Below, piece after piece: positions 24,548-32,375 of a stretch of 39,962 nt of DNA. This stretch comes from an uncultured Rhodospirillales bacterium (GTDB lineage Bacteria; Pseudomonadota; Alphaproteobacteria; Acetobacterales; Acetobacteraceae). The position numbers and the translations under genes were made by a program. The notes under the pieces are model-generated. The model saw only the letters and a program-made list of their open reading frames with translations. It was not told the origin of the DNA and ran no database searches. Positions within the stretch are counted from its first letter, which is position 1, and the number at the start of each line of letters is the position of its first letter. The stretch lies in contig CAIMOR010000364.1 in assembly GCA_903843125.1 (NCBI GenBank), forward strand, positions 1-39,962, in the 5' to 3' direction.

Positions 24548-24561
24548 GTGCTGCACTGACG

Positions 24562-25248
24562 CTACGGCCAGTGCAGACCGCCATCGGCGGCGATGCTGCC
24601 GACCCGCGCCGCCGTTCGCAGCGGCGCCCCGGTGCAGGCCTGCAGCTGATCCAGGCCAATGCCATCCAGCAATGCGGAAACCTCCAACCCCTCCGCCGTC
24701 ACCTCGATGACCGCAAGGCTGGTGAAGATGCGCTTGACCACCCGCGTCGCGGTCAGCGGCAGCGTGCATTCCGCGACCACGCGCGCCGCGCCGTCACGCG
24801 CCACATGGTCCATCATCACCCAGATCGAGCGGGCACCCACCGCCAGGTCGATGGCGCCGCCGATGCCCGGTGGTTCGCCGTCATCCAGGCCAGTGCTCCA
24901 GTTAGCGAGGTCGCCGCGCTGCGAGACCTGGAAGGCGCCGAGCACGGCGACGTCGATATGGCCGCCGCGCATCATGGCGAAGGCGAGCGAGGAATCGAAG
25001 AACGCGCCGCCTGGGGCCAGCGTGACCGGCGACTTGCTGGCGCTGATCAGGTCCCAGTCCTCATGGCCCGGCAGCGGCGCCGGCCCCATGTTCAGCAGCC
25101 CGTTCTCGCTGTGCAGGATGACGCCCGCTGCCGGCGGCACGAAGTCGGCGATCTGCGTCGGCGCACCGATGCCGAGGTTGACGAAGCTGTCGCGTGGCAG
25201 CTGCGAGCCGACGAGACGGGCGAGAGCCTTGCGGCCGAGCGGGTTCAT
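24562..25248 (-). CDS. Family I CoA-transferase, subunit B
   Basis: A 228-residue subunit of a 3-oxoacid/3-oxoadipate-type CoA-transferase. The active-site glutamate lies in HSENGLLNMG, the family's SENG motif, after the typical NLGIGAPTQIADFV. Later GGHIDVAVLGAFQVSQRGDLANW is also characteristic. The start ATG at 25248 overlaps the subunit A stop by 4 bases. The heterodimer moves CoA onto a keto acid; the acid could be a 3-oxoacid formed by the acyl-CoA dehydrogenase chain of the same operon or an entry substrate. Confidence 0.93.
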   Translation of the reverse strand: MNPLGRKALARLVGSQLPRDSFVNLGIGAPTQIADFVPPAAGVILHSENGLLNMGPAPLPGHEDWDLISASKSPVTLAPGGAFFDSSLAFAMMRGGHIDVAVLGAFQVSQRGDLANWSTGLDDGEPPGIGGAIDLAVGARSIWVMMDHVARDGAARVVAECTLPLTATRVVKRIFTSLAVIEVTAEGLEVSALLDGIGLDQLQACTGAPLRTAARVGSIAADGGLHWP

Positions 25249-25907
25249 GCGGTTACCCCGACGAAGACGCGGTCGACGAAGATGCAGGGGGTGACGATGC
25301 TCTCGGGGTCCAGCGCACCTGGTTCGACGATGCGGTCCACCTCGACCGCCACGGTATCGGCGGCCGTCGCCATGACGGCGCAGTGGTTCCGCGCCGCCTT
25401 GTTGTAGGTGACGTTGCCGAGCGTGTCGGCCTCGCGGCCCTTGACGAAGGCGAAGTCGGCCCGCAGCGGCAGTTCCAGCAGGTAGTCCCGCCCGCCGACG
25501 CTGATGCTTTGCTTGCCCGCGGCGAAGAGGGTGCCGACGCCGACCGGGCTCAGGAAACCGCCGATGCCCGCGCCGCCGGCACGGATGCGCTCCACCAGGG
25601 TGCCCTGCGGCACGAGTTCCAGCTCCACCGCCCCGGCGCGATACTGCGCGCCGAAATCCTTCGCGTTGCGCGGATAGGAACAGATGATCTTGCGCACCAG
25701 CCCCTGGCGGAACCACAGCGAGAGGTCATCGCCCGAAGCGCCCGCATTGTTGGAGACGAGCGTAAGGTTCCGGACGCCGAGATCCGCGACGGCGCGGACA
25801 ATGGCCGGCGGCATGCCGGCGCCGCCGAAGCCGCCGACCATCACGGTGTGCCCGTCGCGCAAGCCGGCGATGGCGGCGGCGGCGTCGGTGACGACCGCGT
25901 TCCTCAT
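25245..25907 (-). CDS. Family I CoA-transferase, subunit A
   Basis: A 220-residue partner of subunit B. It has the N-terminal glycine-rich motif VMVGGFGGAGMPPAIV, then NLTLVSNNAG, VPQGTLVERIRAGGAG and the conserved GGFLSPVGVGT. These match the PcaI/ScoA type. Its ATG at 25907 overlaps the acyl-CoA dehydrogenase stop by 4 bases, and its own stop overlaps subunit B, so the three are coupled. Confidence 0.93.
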   Translation of the reverse strand: MRNAVVTDAAAAIAGLRDGHTVMVGGFGGAGMPPAIVRAVADLGVRNLTLVSNNAGASGDDLSLWFRQGLVRKIICSYPRNAKDFGAQYRAGAVELELVPQGTLVERIRAGGAGIGGFLSPVGVGTLFAAGKQSISVGGRDYLLELPLRADFAFVKGREADTLGNVTYNKAARNHCAVMATAADTVAVEVDRIVEPGALDPESIVTPCIFVDRVFVGVTA

Positions 25908-27073
25908 GGCGCTTCCCCCGCGTAGTCCTTGGTCAGGCTGCGGCCGATGCGGTCCAGCAGCATCTCGTTGGTGCCGTCGCCGAAGGCGGCCAGGCGCACC
26001 TCGGCCGACAGCATGGCCAGCCGATGACCGGCGCCGGCGCCCACAGCGCCCATCGCGCGCAGGCATTGGTCGATGCCCCAGATGGCGGTATCCACCGCGA
26101 ACTTCTTGCACTGCGCCGCGAGCGTGACGGCCGGGCGGCCGGCATCGACCAGCTGCGCCGCCCGGAACACCAGCGCATTCGCGGCTTCCAGCCGAACCGA
26201 GACCTCCGCCAGCTCCCATTGCAGGCCCTGGTGCGCGATGACCGGCTTGCCGAAGGCGTGGCGGGCGGCGCAGTAGCGCGTCGCTTCGGCCAGGGCGGCG
26301 TGCAGGCTGGCCACCGCCATGGCCGCAACATGCACCCGCGCGGCGTTCACCGTCGCCATCGCCGCCCGCAGCGCGTCGCCGGGCTGGCCCAGCAGCGCCC
26401 AGGCGGGCACGAAGTGGTCGGTGAAGGTCAGTGTTGCCAATCGGAACGAGCGCGCGCCGGGCATCAGGATCTCCTCCCGCCGCACGGTATCGCCACTGCC
26501 AAGCAGCACCATGAACGTAGCCAGCTGGCCGTCCGCGGCGTTGCGTGCCAGCAGCGTGACCGCATCCAGGATGGTGCCGTTGGTGATCCAGGCCTTGCTG
26601 CCGTTCATGCGCCAGCCGCCTTCCACGGGGGTTGCCGTGGTGGTCAGCGCGCCGACATCGCTGCCGCCGCCCGGTTCGCTCATGGCGGGCGCCGAGAGGA
26701 TGGCGCCGGCGAGCATTGGCCGCAGCAGCCGCTCGCGCTGCGCGTCGCTGCCCTGGCGGGAGATGCGGGTAACCTGGCCCTGCAGGTTGTTCAGGCAGAA
26801 GGCCGCGGCGAAGCCGTGCAGCGCCATTTCCTGCGCCACGCGGATCTTGCAGAGGAAGGAGGCTGCATGCCCGCCATCCGCTGCCGTGGCCTGCAGGCCC
26901 AGCATGCCCGCCGCGGCCCATTCATCGATCCAGTGGCGGCCGAAGGGTTCGCCTTCCAGCCAGGATGCGTGCAGCGCCGAGGCGAAGCCGGCGTTGCAGA
27001 ACGTCCGGGCGCGCGCCACCAGGTCGCGTTCCGGCGCGGTCAGCTGTTCGTCGTATTGGTCGAAGAATGCCAT
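25904..27073 (-). CDS. Acyl-CoA dehydrogenase family flavoprotein
   Basis: A 389-residue FAD enzyme of the acyl-CoA dehydrogenase fold. Flavin and substrate-binding stretches are visible: SAPAMSEPGGGSDVGAL (about 133-149), WRMNGSKAWITNG, and the C-terminal WGIDQCLRAMGAVG. The usual base-bearing YEGT motif reads FGDGTNE here, placing Asp366 at the position of the glutamate in medium-chain enzymes. Some family members use a glutamate elsewhere, and nitroalkane oxidase uses an aspartate, so the reaction is uncertain. ATG at 27073 has GGAG 10 bases upstream. It sits between the Bug receptor and the CoA-transferase subunits in one operon. Confidence 0.9.
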   Translation of the reverse strand: MAFFDQYDEQLTAPERDLVARARTFCNAGFASALHASWLEGEPFGRHWIDEWAAAGMLGLQATAADGGHAASFLCKIRVAQEMALHGFAAAFCLNNLQGQVTRISRQGSDAQRERLLRPMLAGAILSAPAMSEPGGGSDVGALTTTATPVEGGWRMNGSKAWITNGTILDAVTLLARNAADGQLATFMVLLGSGDTVRREEILMPGARSFRLATLTFTDHFVPAWALLGQPGDALRAAMATVNAARVHVAAMAVASLHAALAEATRYCAARHAFGKPVIAHQGLQWELAEVSVRLEAANALVFRAAQLVDAGRPAVTLAAQCKKFAVDTAIWGIDQCLRAMGAVGAGAGHRLAMLSAEVRLAAFGDGTNEMLLDRIGRSLTKDYAGEAP

Positions 27074-27092
27074 CGGCTGGCTCCGTTCGCCG

Positions 27093-28145
27093 TCAAGGCG
27101 ACTGCGGCTTATTCTGCTCGGCCCATTGCGTCCAGAAGATGATCTCCTGGCCAACCTCGCGCCGGAAGCTTTCCGGGTCCGAACTGCGGATCGGCACGGC
27201 GCCTATGGTCTCGATCTGGTCGCGGAACGACGGGCTCTGGCTGACGGTCTCGGCGGCCTGGTAGAGCCGCGCGGTCACCGCCGCGGGCAGGCCCTGCGGA
27301 CCGACGAGGCCGAACCAGGGCGAGACGTCCACGGCGCCGCCGCCAGCTTCCGTCACCGTCGGCAGGTCGGGGAAGGCGGGCGAGCGTTCCGGCGCCAGGA
27401 TGGCCAGCGCCCGCAGCCGGCCCACCTTGATCAGTTCAGCAACGGTTGATTCGGTGAAGAAGCCGACATCGAGGGTGCCCGACATCAAGTCTGTGATCGG
27501 CTGGTTGCCGCCGGCGTAGCTGATGAACGTCATCTCGGTGCCGTTGACGCTGTTGAAGATGGTGCCGCCGATGTGGGAGCTGGTGCCGACCGTGCCGCCA
27601 TAGGTCAGTCGGCCTGGATGCGCCTTGGCTTCGGCGATCAGCGCGGCCACGCTGGTGAGTGGCAGCCGCGGATTGACCACCACCAGGTTGCGCTGCTTCG
27701 CCAGCTTGCGGATGAAGCTGAAGTCCTCGACCTGGTCGTAGCGCAGCGTCGGGTAGAGCGCCTTGCCGCGGGTCTGCGACGATTCGACGCTGACCAGCAG
27801 CGTGTAGCCATCGGCCGCGCTGCGCGCCACATGGGCGGCGCCCACCGTGCCACCGGCGCCGCCCATGTTCTCGATGATGACCGGCACGCCCAGTTCGCGC
27901 GTCATGTGGCTGGCGATGATGCGGCCAATCACGTCGGTCGGGCCGCCCGGCGGAAAGCCGACCACCAGCTTCACCGGGCGGGCCGGATAGGCCTCCTCGG
28001 CGGCGGCGGACCAGGCCGCGACGGCCAGGGGAAGTGCGGCGAGGACCGACCTTCGGCGCAGCGCAGGCCGCCCGTCCTTGCCGGCGGGACCGGGCTCGGC
28101 GGCGAGGTTGGCCGGGTGGGCCGGCGGGCCCTTCAGCTGGTGCAT
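27093..28145 (-). CDS. Bug-family (tripartite tricarboxylate transporter) substrate-binding protein
   Basis: A 350-residue periplasmic receptor with an unusually long N-terminus: about 30 polar residues, then a twin-arginine-containing LRRRSVLAALPLAVAAWSAAA signal. Family motifs follow: PVKLVVGFPPGGPTDVIGR, VIIENMGGAGGTVGA, AADGYTLL and ISYAGGNQPITDLMSG. GGAGG sits 8 bases before the ATG at 28145, which supports the long form. It heads the operon with the acyl-CoA dehydrogenase and CoA-transferase. As with the other Bug gene, no TctA/TctB membrane genes are present, so it may feed a distant permease or act in signalling. Confidence 0.92.
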   Translation of the reverse strand: MHQLKGPPAHPANLAAEPGPAGKDGRPALRRRSVLAALPLAVAAWSAAAEEAYPARPVKLVVGFPPGGPTDVIGRIIASHMTRELGVPVIIENMGGAGGTVGAAHVARSAADGYTLLVSVESSQTRGKALYPTLRYDQVEDFSFIRKLAKQRNLVVVNPRLPLTSVAALIAEAKAHPGRLTYGGTVGTSSHIGGTIFNSVNGTEMTFISYAGGNQPITDLMSGTLDVGFFTESTVAELIKVGRLRALAILAPERSPAFPDLPTVTEAGGGAVDVSPWFGLVGPQGLPAAVTARLYQAAETVSQSPSFRDQIETIGAVPIRSSDPESFRREVGQEIIFWTQWAEQNKPQSP

Positions 28146-28309
28146 GCGCAACGCCTCCAATCCTGGGAACCTGGCCGCCAGCTGGGCGGTACTGCAGCGA
28201 CACCGGATACGCCGGCGCCGGCGATCCCGCCTTTGACGGCTGGTGCGGCCATGGTGATCTCCGGCGAGCTGCGGCCCTATCGAGCTAGCAATCCGCATGC
28301 CGGGACCTG

Positions 28310-28327
28310 CGACCGCGCCTGCGGTCG
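28310..28327. promoter_or_regulatory. 7-base inverted repeat, possible operator
   Basis: CGACCGC and GCGGTCG flank a GCCT spacer, giving an 18-base dyad in the middle of the divergent region. Such a spacing suits a dimeric repressor of the GntR or TetR size class, but no regulator is encoded nearby. Confidence 0.4.
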
Positions 28328-28460
28328 GACTGCCTGCCAGGGCGGGGCGCGCCCACCGAACCTCCGGCCTGACCGGCAACAGCCTGCCCGTCGTCGGAGC
28401 CGCCCGGCTGCGCTTGCCGCGCGCCTTCGGGCCGAACACCGGGTCGACATGCATTGAAGC

Positions 28461-28492
28461 GGCGTCGGCCTGCACGCCTTCCGGCCGACGCC
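28461..28492. promoter_or_regulatory. 10-base perfect inverted repeat, possible operator or leader hairpin
   Basis: GGCGTCGGCC and GGCCGACGCC are perfect complements separated by 12 bases, ending 83 bases before the GTG start of the ABC ATPase. It is the strongest dyad in the intergenic regions I examined. It may bind a dimeric regulator or fold in the leader RNA. Confidence 0.5.
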
Positions 28493-28575
28493 TCGTTCGA
28501 ATGATGGCACCTGCGGCCGGTTGCGCCGGATGCACACAGCGGCCACCATCCCAGCCGTGGACCGAGGGCGGGTGG

Positions 28576-29343
28576 GTGACGGCGAAAATTCGGATCGACG
28601 CGCTGACCAAGCGATTCGGCGAAGGTGACCGCGGGCACCTGGCGCTGCAGGAGTTCTCGCTGGATGTTGCCGAGGGCGAGTTCGTCTGCCTGCTTGGCCC
28701 CAGTGGCTGCGGCAAGACCACGGTGCTTCGCATCATGGCGGGGTTGGAGCAGGCGAGCAGCGGGGCCGTGGTCACCAGCCCGCCGCCTCCCGGACGGCCG
28801 GCCAATTCCATGGTGTTCCAGGAGCACGGCCTGTTCCCGTGGATGACCGCGCTGGAGAATGCCGCCTACGGGCTGGAGATGCGCGGCGTGCCGCGGCGCG
28901 AGCGGGAAGCGCGGGCGCTGGAATTCCTCGCCCGCATCGGGCTGGTGAAGTTCCGCAGCCACTACCCGCATCAGCTCTCCGGCGGCATGCGCCAGCGGGT
29001 CAGCCTGGCGCGCGCCTTCGTCAACGACCCCGACATCCTGCTGATGGACGAGCCCTTCGCGGCGCTTGATGCGCAGACCAAGCTGGTGCTGCAGCAGGAA
29101 CTTCTGGCGCTGTGGGAGGCCGAGCGGAAGACGGTGGTCTTCGTCACCCATGGTATCGACGAGGCCCTGTCGCTCGGCGACCGGATCGTGGTGATGACCG
29201 GCGCGCCGGGCCGGATCAAGCAGGTGGTGCCGGTGCCGTTCGAGCGCCCGCGCGACCCTGCGAGCCTGCGCGCAGACGCAGAATTCGGCCGGCTCAGCCT
29301 GGAGATCTGGCACCTGATCGAGCGCGAGGTCCAGGCGGCATGA
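28576..29343 (+). CDS. NitT/TauT-type ABC transporter ATPase
   Basis: A 255-residue ATPase of the nitrate/sulfonate/taurine type. Walker A GPSGCGKTT, Q-loop VFQEHGLFPW, signature [15 protein letters not shown], Walker B LLMDEPFAALD, and H-loop FVTHGIDEA are all present. The start is GTG at 28576 (VTAKIRIDALTKRFG), preceded by a G-rich tract GAGGGCGGGTG; the open frame further upstream is noncoding in character. It energises the permease encoded 11 bases downstream. Confidence 0.92.
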   Translation: MTAKIRIDALTKRFGEGDRGHLALQEFSLDVAEGEFVCLLGPSGCGKTTVLRIMAGLEQASSGAVVTSPPPPGRPANSMVFQEHGLFPWMTALENAAYGLEMRGVPRREREARALEFLARIGLVKFRSHYPHQLSGGMRQRVSLARAFVNDPDILLMDEPFAALDAQTKLVLQQELLALWEAERKTVVFVTHGIDEALSLGDRIVVMTGAPGRIKQVVPVPFERPRDPASLRADAEFGRLSLEIWHLIEREVQAA

Positions 29344-29354
29344 GGGGGGGCGGC

Positions 29355-30110
29355 ATGACGCCGGCGACCCAGGAGCGTCTGGTCGCCATCGCCTCGCCAC
29401 TGGCCGCTCTGCTGGCGTGGCAGGCGCTGGCCGATGGCGGCGTGCTGGATACGCGCTACCTGCCCTCGCCCTGGCGCATCCTGCTGGCCGGGGAGCAGCT
29501 GGCGCGCTCCGGCGACCTGTGGGCGCACACCCGCGCCAGCCTGTACCGGCTGGCGGTCGGTTTCGCGCTGGGTGCCGTGCCGGGCATCCTGATCGGCATG
29601 ATGATGGGGCTGAACCGCTTCCTGCGCGCGGCGCTGGACCCGCTGATCGCGGCAACCTACCCGATCCCGAAGATCGCCGTGCTGCCGCTGCTGATGCTGG
29701 TCTTCGGCATCGGCGATGGCTCCAAGATCGCGGTGGTCGCGGTCTCCGTTCTGCTGCTGTCGGCGATCAACACCATGACGGGGGTACTCGGCATCGACCG
29801 CGTCTATTTCGACGTGGCGAAGAACTTCCGCTCGCCGCCATGGAAGCTGTTCACTCGCGTCATCCTGCCGGCAGCGCTGCCCACCGTCTTCGCTGGGCTG
29901 CGGATCAGCCTGGGCGTGGCACTGGTGGTGCTGGTCGGCGCTGAGTTCGTCGCCTCGCGCGCCGGGATCGGCTACCTGATCTGGTCGTCATGGGAGACAC
30001 TGGCGGTCGAGGACATGTTCGTCGGTATCATCGTCATCACCATGCTCGGCGTGGTCACAACACAGGTGCTCAAGGAATGCGAACGCTTCTTCCTGCCCTG
30101 GCGGCACTGA
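29355..30110 (+). CDS. NitT/TauT-type ABC transporter permease
   Basis: A 251-residue inner-membrane permease with about six helices. Family marks are the YLPSPWRIL N-terminal segment, YPIPKIAVLPLLMLVFGIGD and the EAA-like loop VAKNFRSPPWKLFTRVILPAALPTVFAGLR (split over about 156-185). ATG at 29355 follows an AGGGGGGG tract at 6 bases. It ends inside the start region of the binding-protein gene, so the two overlap. Confidence 0.92.
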   Translation: MTPATQERLVAIASPLAALLAWQALADGGVLDTRYLPSPWRILLAGEQLARSGDLWAHTRASLYRLAVGFALGAVPGILIGMMMGLNRFLRAALDPLIAATYPIPKIAVLPLLMLVFGIGDGSKIAVVAVSVLLLSAINTMTGVLGIDRVYFDVAKNFRSPPWKLFTRVILPAALPTVFAGLRISLGVALVVLVGAEFVASRAGIGYLIWSSWETLAVEDMFVGIIVITMLGVVTTQVLKECERFFLPWRH

Positions 30111-31081
30111 GCCTCTGGCTTGGCGCCGCCCAGGCCCAGCCGGTCAAGTTCGCTGAGCTCGGCATCCTGGCCGATGCGCCGGTCTACCTGGCCATCGAGC
30201 ATGGCTATTTCCGCGAGGCCGGGATCGAGGTGACGCTGGAGCGCTTCGGCTCGGCGGTGCAGGCAACCGCGCCGCTCTCGACCAACCAGGTGCAGGTGGC
30301 CGGCGGTGCGGTCAGCGCGGCGCTGTTCAACGCCTTCGCGCGGGACTGGCCGGTGCGCATCGCCATCGGCCGCACCGGCGACCGCCCGGGCTTTTCCGGC
30401 GATACGCTGGTGCTGCGGCCGGACCTGCGCGATCGGATGCAGCGCATCCGCGACCTCAAGGGCCTGCGCATCGCGGTCAACGCGCCCTCGGCCGCGCTGC
30501 ACTACATGCTCGGGCGCATGCTGGAATCGGACGGGTTGAGCATCCGCGACGTGGAGCTGGTGTTCATGCCCTGGCCCAGCATGGGGCCGGCGATGGAGAC
30601 CCACGCGATCGACGGCGGCACGGTGGTGGAGCCCTTCGCGGCGCTGTTCGCGCAGCGCGGCCAAGCAATGCCGTTCCGCCGCGCCGCGGACGTATTGCGC
30701 GACCCGCCGTTGGAGGTTTCGGTCATCCTGTTCAGTCTGGACTGGGCGAATGCCAAGCCGGAGCAGGCCCGCGCCTTCGCCCTGGGCTACCTGCGCGGCG
30801 CGCGGGAATACTGGCAGGCCATGCGCGGCGGTCCCAACCGGGCCCAGGTGGTGGCCCTGCTGGCCCGACGCACCACCATGACCGACCCGGCGCAATACGA
30901 CCAGGCGCAGTGGAGCTACGCCGACCCGAATGGTGATATCGTGCTGGCCAGCCTGGCGGACCAGCAGGCCTTCTTCGTCAGCCAGGGCAGCGTGCGCACG
31001 CCGCAGCCGGTGGAACGCATGCTGGACCGCCGCTTCCTGGATGCGGCCATTGCGCAGCTCGGGCGCGTGGCGACCGATTGA
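30077..31081 (+). CDS. NitT/TauT-type ABC substrate-binding protein (NMT1/SsuA-like)
   Basis: A 334-residue periplasmic binding protein. The signal peptide spans residues 1-20 (RTLLPALAALSLWLGAAQA). The mature part shows the NMT1-like pattern: an early GILADAPVYLAIEHGYFREAGIEV (split over about 29-52), then RDLKGLRIAVNAPSAALHYML and DGGTVVEPF. The family binds nitrate, sulfonates, thiamine precursors and aromatic acids, so the ligand is open. ATG at 30077 gives a clean signal peptide and overlaps the permease by 34 bases. It is followed after 10 bases by the Rieske oxygenase, which probably acts on the imported compound. Confidence 0.9.
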   Translation: MRTLLPALAALSLWLGAAQAQPVKFAELGILADAPVYLAIEHGYFREAGIEVTLERFGSAVQATAPLSTNQVQVAGGAVSAALFNAFARDWPVRIAIGRTGDRPGFSGDTLVLRPDLRDRMQRIRDLKGLRIAVNAPSAALHYMLGRMLESDGLSIRDVELVFMPWPSMGPAMETHAIDGGTVVEPFAALFAQRGQAMPFRRAADVLRDPPLEVSVILFSLDWANAKPEQARAFALGYLRGAREYWQAMRGGPNRAQVVALLARRTTMTDPAQYDQAQWSYADPNGDIVLASLADQQAFFVSQGSVRTPQPVERMLDRRFLDAAIAQLGRVATD

Positions 31082-31091
31082 GGAGACCGTG

Positions 31092-32375
31092 ATGACGCCG
31101 ATGGCGAACGCCCCGATCCGGGTAGAGGATTGCCTGCACACCGGGCCGGGCACGCTGGCCGGGCAATACCTGCGCCGCTTCTGGCAGCCGGTGTTCCACG
31201 GCGTGGACCTGGCGCCCGGCCGTACCAGCCCACTGCGCGTGTTTGGCCAGGACTATTGCCTGTTCCGCAGCGAGGCGGGCACCGCCTACCTGCTTGACCC
31301 GCGCTGCCCGCATCGGCTGACGCTGCTTTCGGCCGGTTGGGTGGAGGGGGAGGCGCTGCGCTGCTTCTACCACGGCTGGAAGTTCAACGGCGCCGATGGC
31401 GCCTGCCTGGAACAGCCGCCGGAGGAAGACAGCTTCTGCCACAAGGTACAGCTGCGGCGCTATCCGGTGCGGGAGTATCTTGGCCTGATCTTCGCCTATC
31501 TTGGTGAGGGCGAGCCGCCGCCGTTTCCGCTCTATCCGGAGTTCGAGCGTTTCGAAGGGCTGCTGGAGATCGACAGCTACCTGCGCGAATGCAACTACTT
31601 CCAGAACCTGGAGAACGCGTTGGACATGAGCCATGTCGGCTTCGTCCACGGCGACAACCGCGCGGCGTTCAACGGCATTGGCCTGGGGCGCCGGCTGGCG
31701 GCCGAGGAATCCGCCTGGGGCGTGACCTACAGCTTCACCCGGGCCGATGGCGCCAGGCGCGTGCAGCAATTCGGCATGCCCAACATCTTCTACATGAACG
31801 CGCTGCCGACCGACCCCGACATCGGCTGGCAGGAATCGCTGTTCTGGTGGGTGCCGGTGGATGACCTGCGGCACATCCAGTTCAGCCTGCACCGCGTGCC
31901 TGCTACCGGGGAGGCCCGGGCGCGCATCCATGCCCGCCGCACCCGCCGGCGCACGGAGATGGACCAGGCGCACCAGGACATGGCCGAGGAGGTGCTGGCC
32001 GGGCGGCTGCGCATCGCCGAGGTGGACGGCAGTCGTTGCGACATGGTGCGGTTGCAGGACGACGTGGCGCAGCTCGGCCAGGGCCGCATCGCCGACCGCA
32101 GCGGCGAGCGCCTCGGCCGCGGCGATGTCGGCGTCATTGCCATCCGCAAGCTGTGGACGCGGGAACTGACCGCGCTGCGCGATGGCCGCGAGACGCTGCA
32201 CTGGCAGCGCGGGCCGGAGATAGTGCCCGCCGTCTGGGGGCTGGAGGGCGGTGCCGGGCGTGCTGGCGGCGAAGGCACCAGCGAGCAGGCGCGGGCGGAT
32301 ATCGAGGATGTCCGCCCCTTCCTGGCCATCGATTACCAGTTGCGCGCGCTGCGTGGCGAGGCGCGGGCCCGATGA
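31092..32375 (+). CDS. Rieske [2Fe-2S] aromatic ring-hydroxylating oxygenase, alpha subunit (phthalate dioxygenase/VanA type)
   Basis: A 427-residue terminal oxygenase. The Rieske cluster ligands are Cys72-Pro-His74 and Cys91-Phe-Tyr-His94 (CFYHGWKF). The mononuclear iron site is in ENALDMSHVGFVH with His181 and His186. The C-terminal half is the long catalytic domain of one-component (alpha3) oxygenases of the phthalate dioxygenase, carnitine or O-demethylase kind. No reductase or ferredoxin gene is nearby, so electrons must come from a partner elsewhere. ATG at 31092 has AGGAG 6 bases upstream. Its stop overlaps the M24-like gene start by 4 bases. A hydroxylation or demethylation of the imported compound is the likely role. 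Confidence 0.92.
   Translation: MTPMANAPIRVEDCLHTGPGTLAGQYLRRFWQPVFHGVDLAPGRTSPLRVFGQDYCLFRSEAGTAYLLDPRCPHRLTLLSAGWVEGEALRCFYHGWKFNGADGACLEQPPEEDSFCHKVQLRRYPVREYLGLIFAYLGEGEPPPFPLYPEFERFEGLLEIDSYLRECNYFQNLENALDMSHVGFVHGDNRAAFNGIGLGRRLAAEESAWGVTYSFTRADGARRVQQFGMPNIFYMNALPTDPDIGWQESLFWWVPVDDLRHIQFSLHRVPATGEARARIHARRTRRRTEMDQAHQDMAEEVLAGRLRIAEVDGSRCDMVRLQDDVAQLGQGRIADRSGERLGRGDVGVIAIRKLWTRELTALRDGRETLHWQRGPEIVPAVWGLEGGAGRAGGEGTSEQARADIEDVRPFLAIDYQLRALRGEARAR

Larger units (their letters stand above)
28146..28575. promoter_or_regulatory. Divergent control region between the Bug operon and the NitT/TauT-type ABC operon
   Basis: A 430-base stretch without a credible gene that must carry both operon promoters. 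It holds three dyads: a 14-base GC palindrome CGCCGGCGCCGGCG at 28210-28223, a 7-base inverted repeat at 28310-28327 and a 10-base inverted repeat at 28461-28492. Reading frames here are short, arginine-rich or extensions of the neighbours. I see no convincing pair of -35 and -10 boxes. Confidence 0.55.

Noticed and set aside
28210-28223. 14-base palindrome CGCCGGCGCCGGCG
   Set aside because: A simple GC repeat expected often at this base composition; not reported as an operator on its own.
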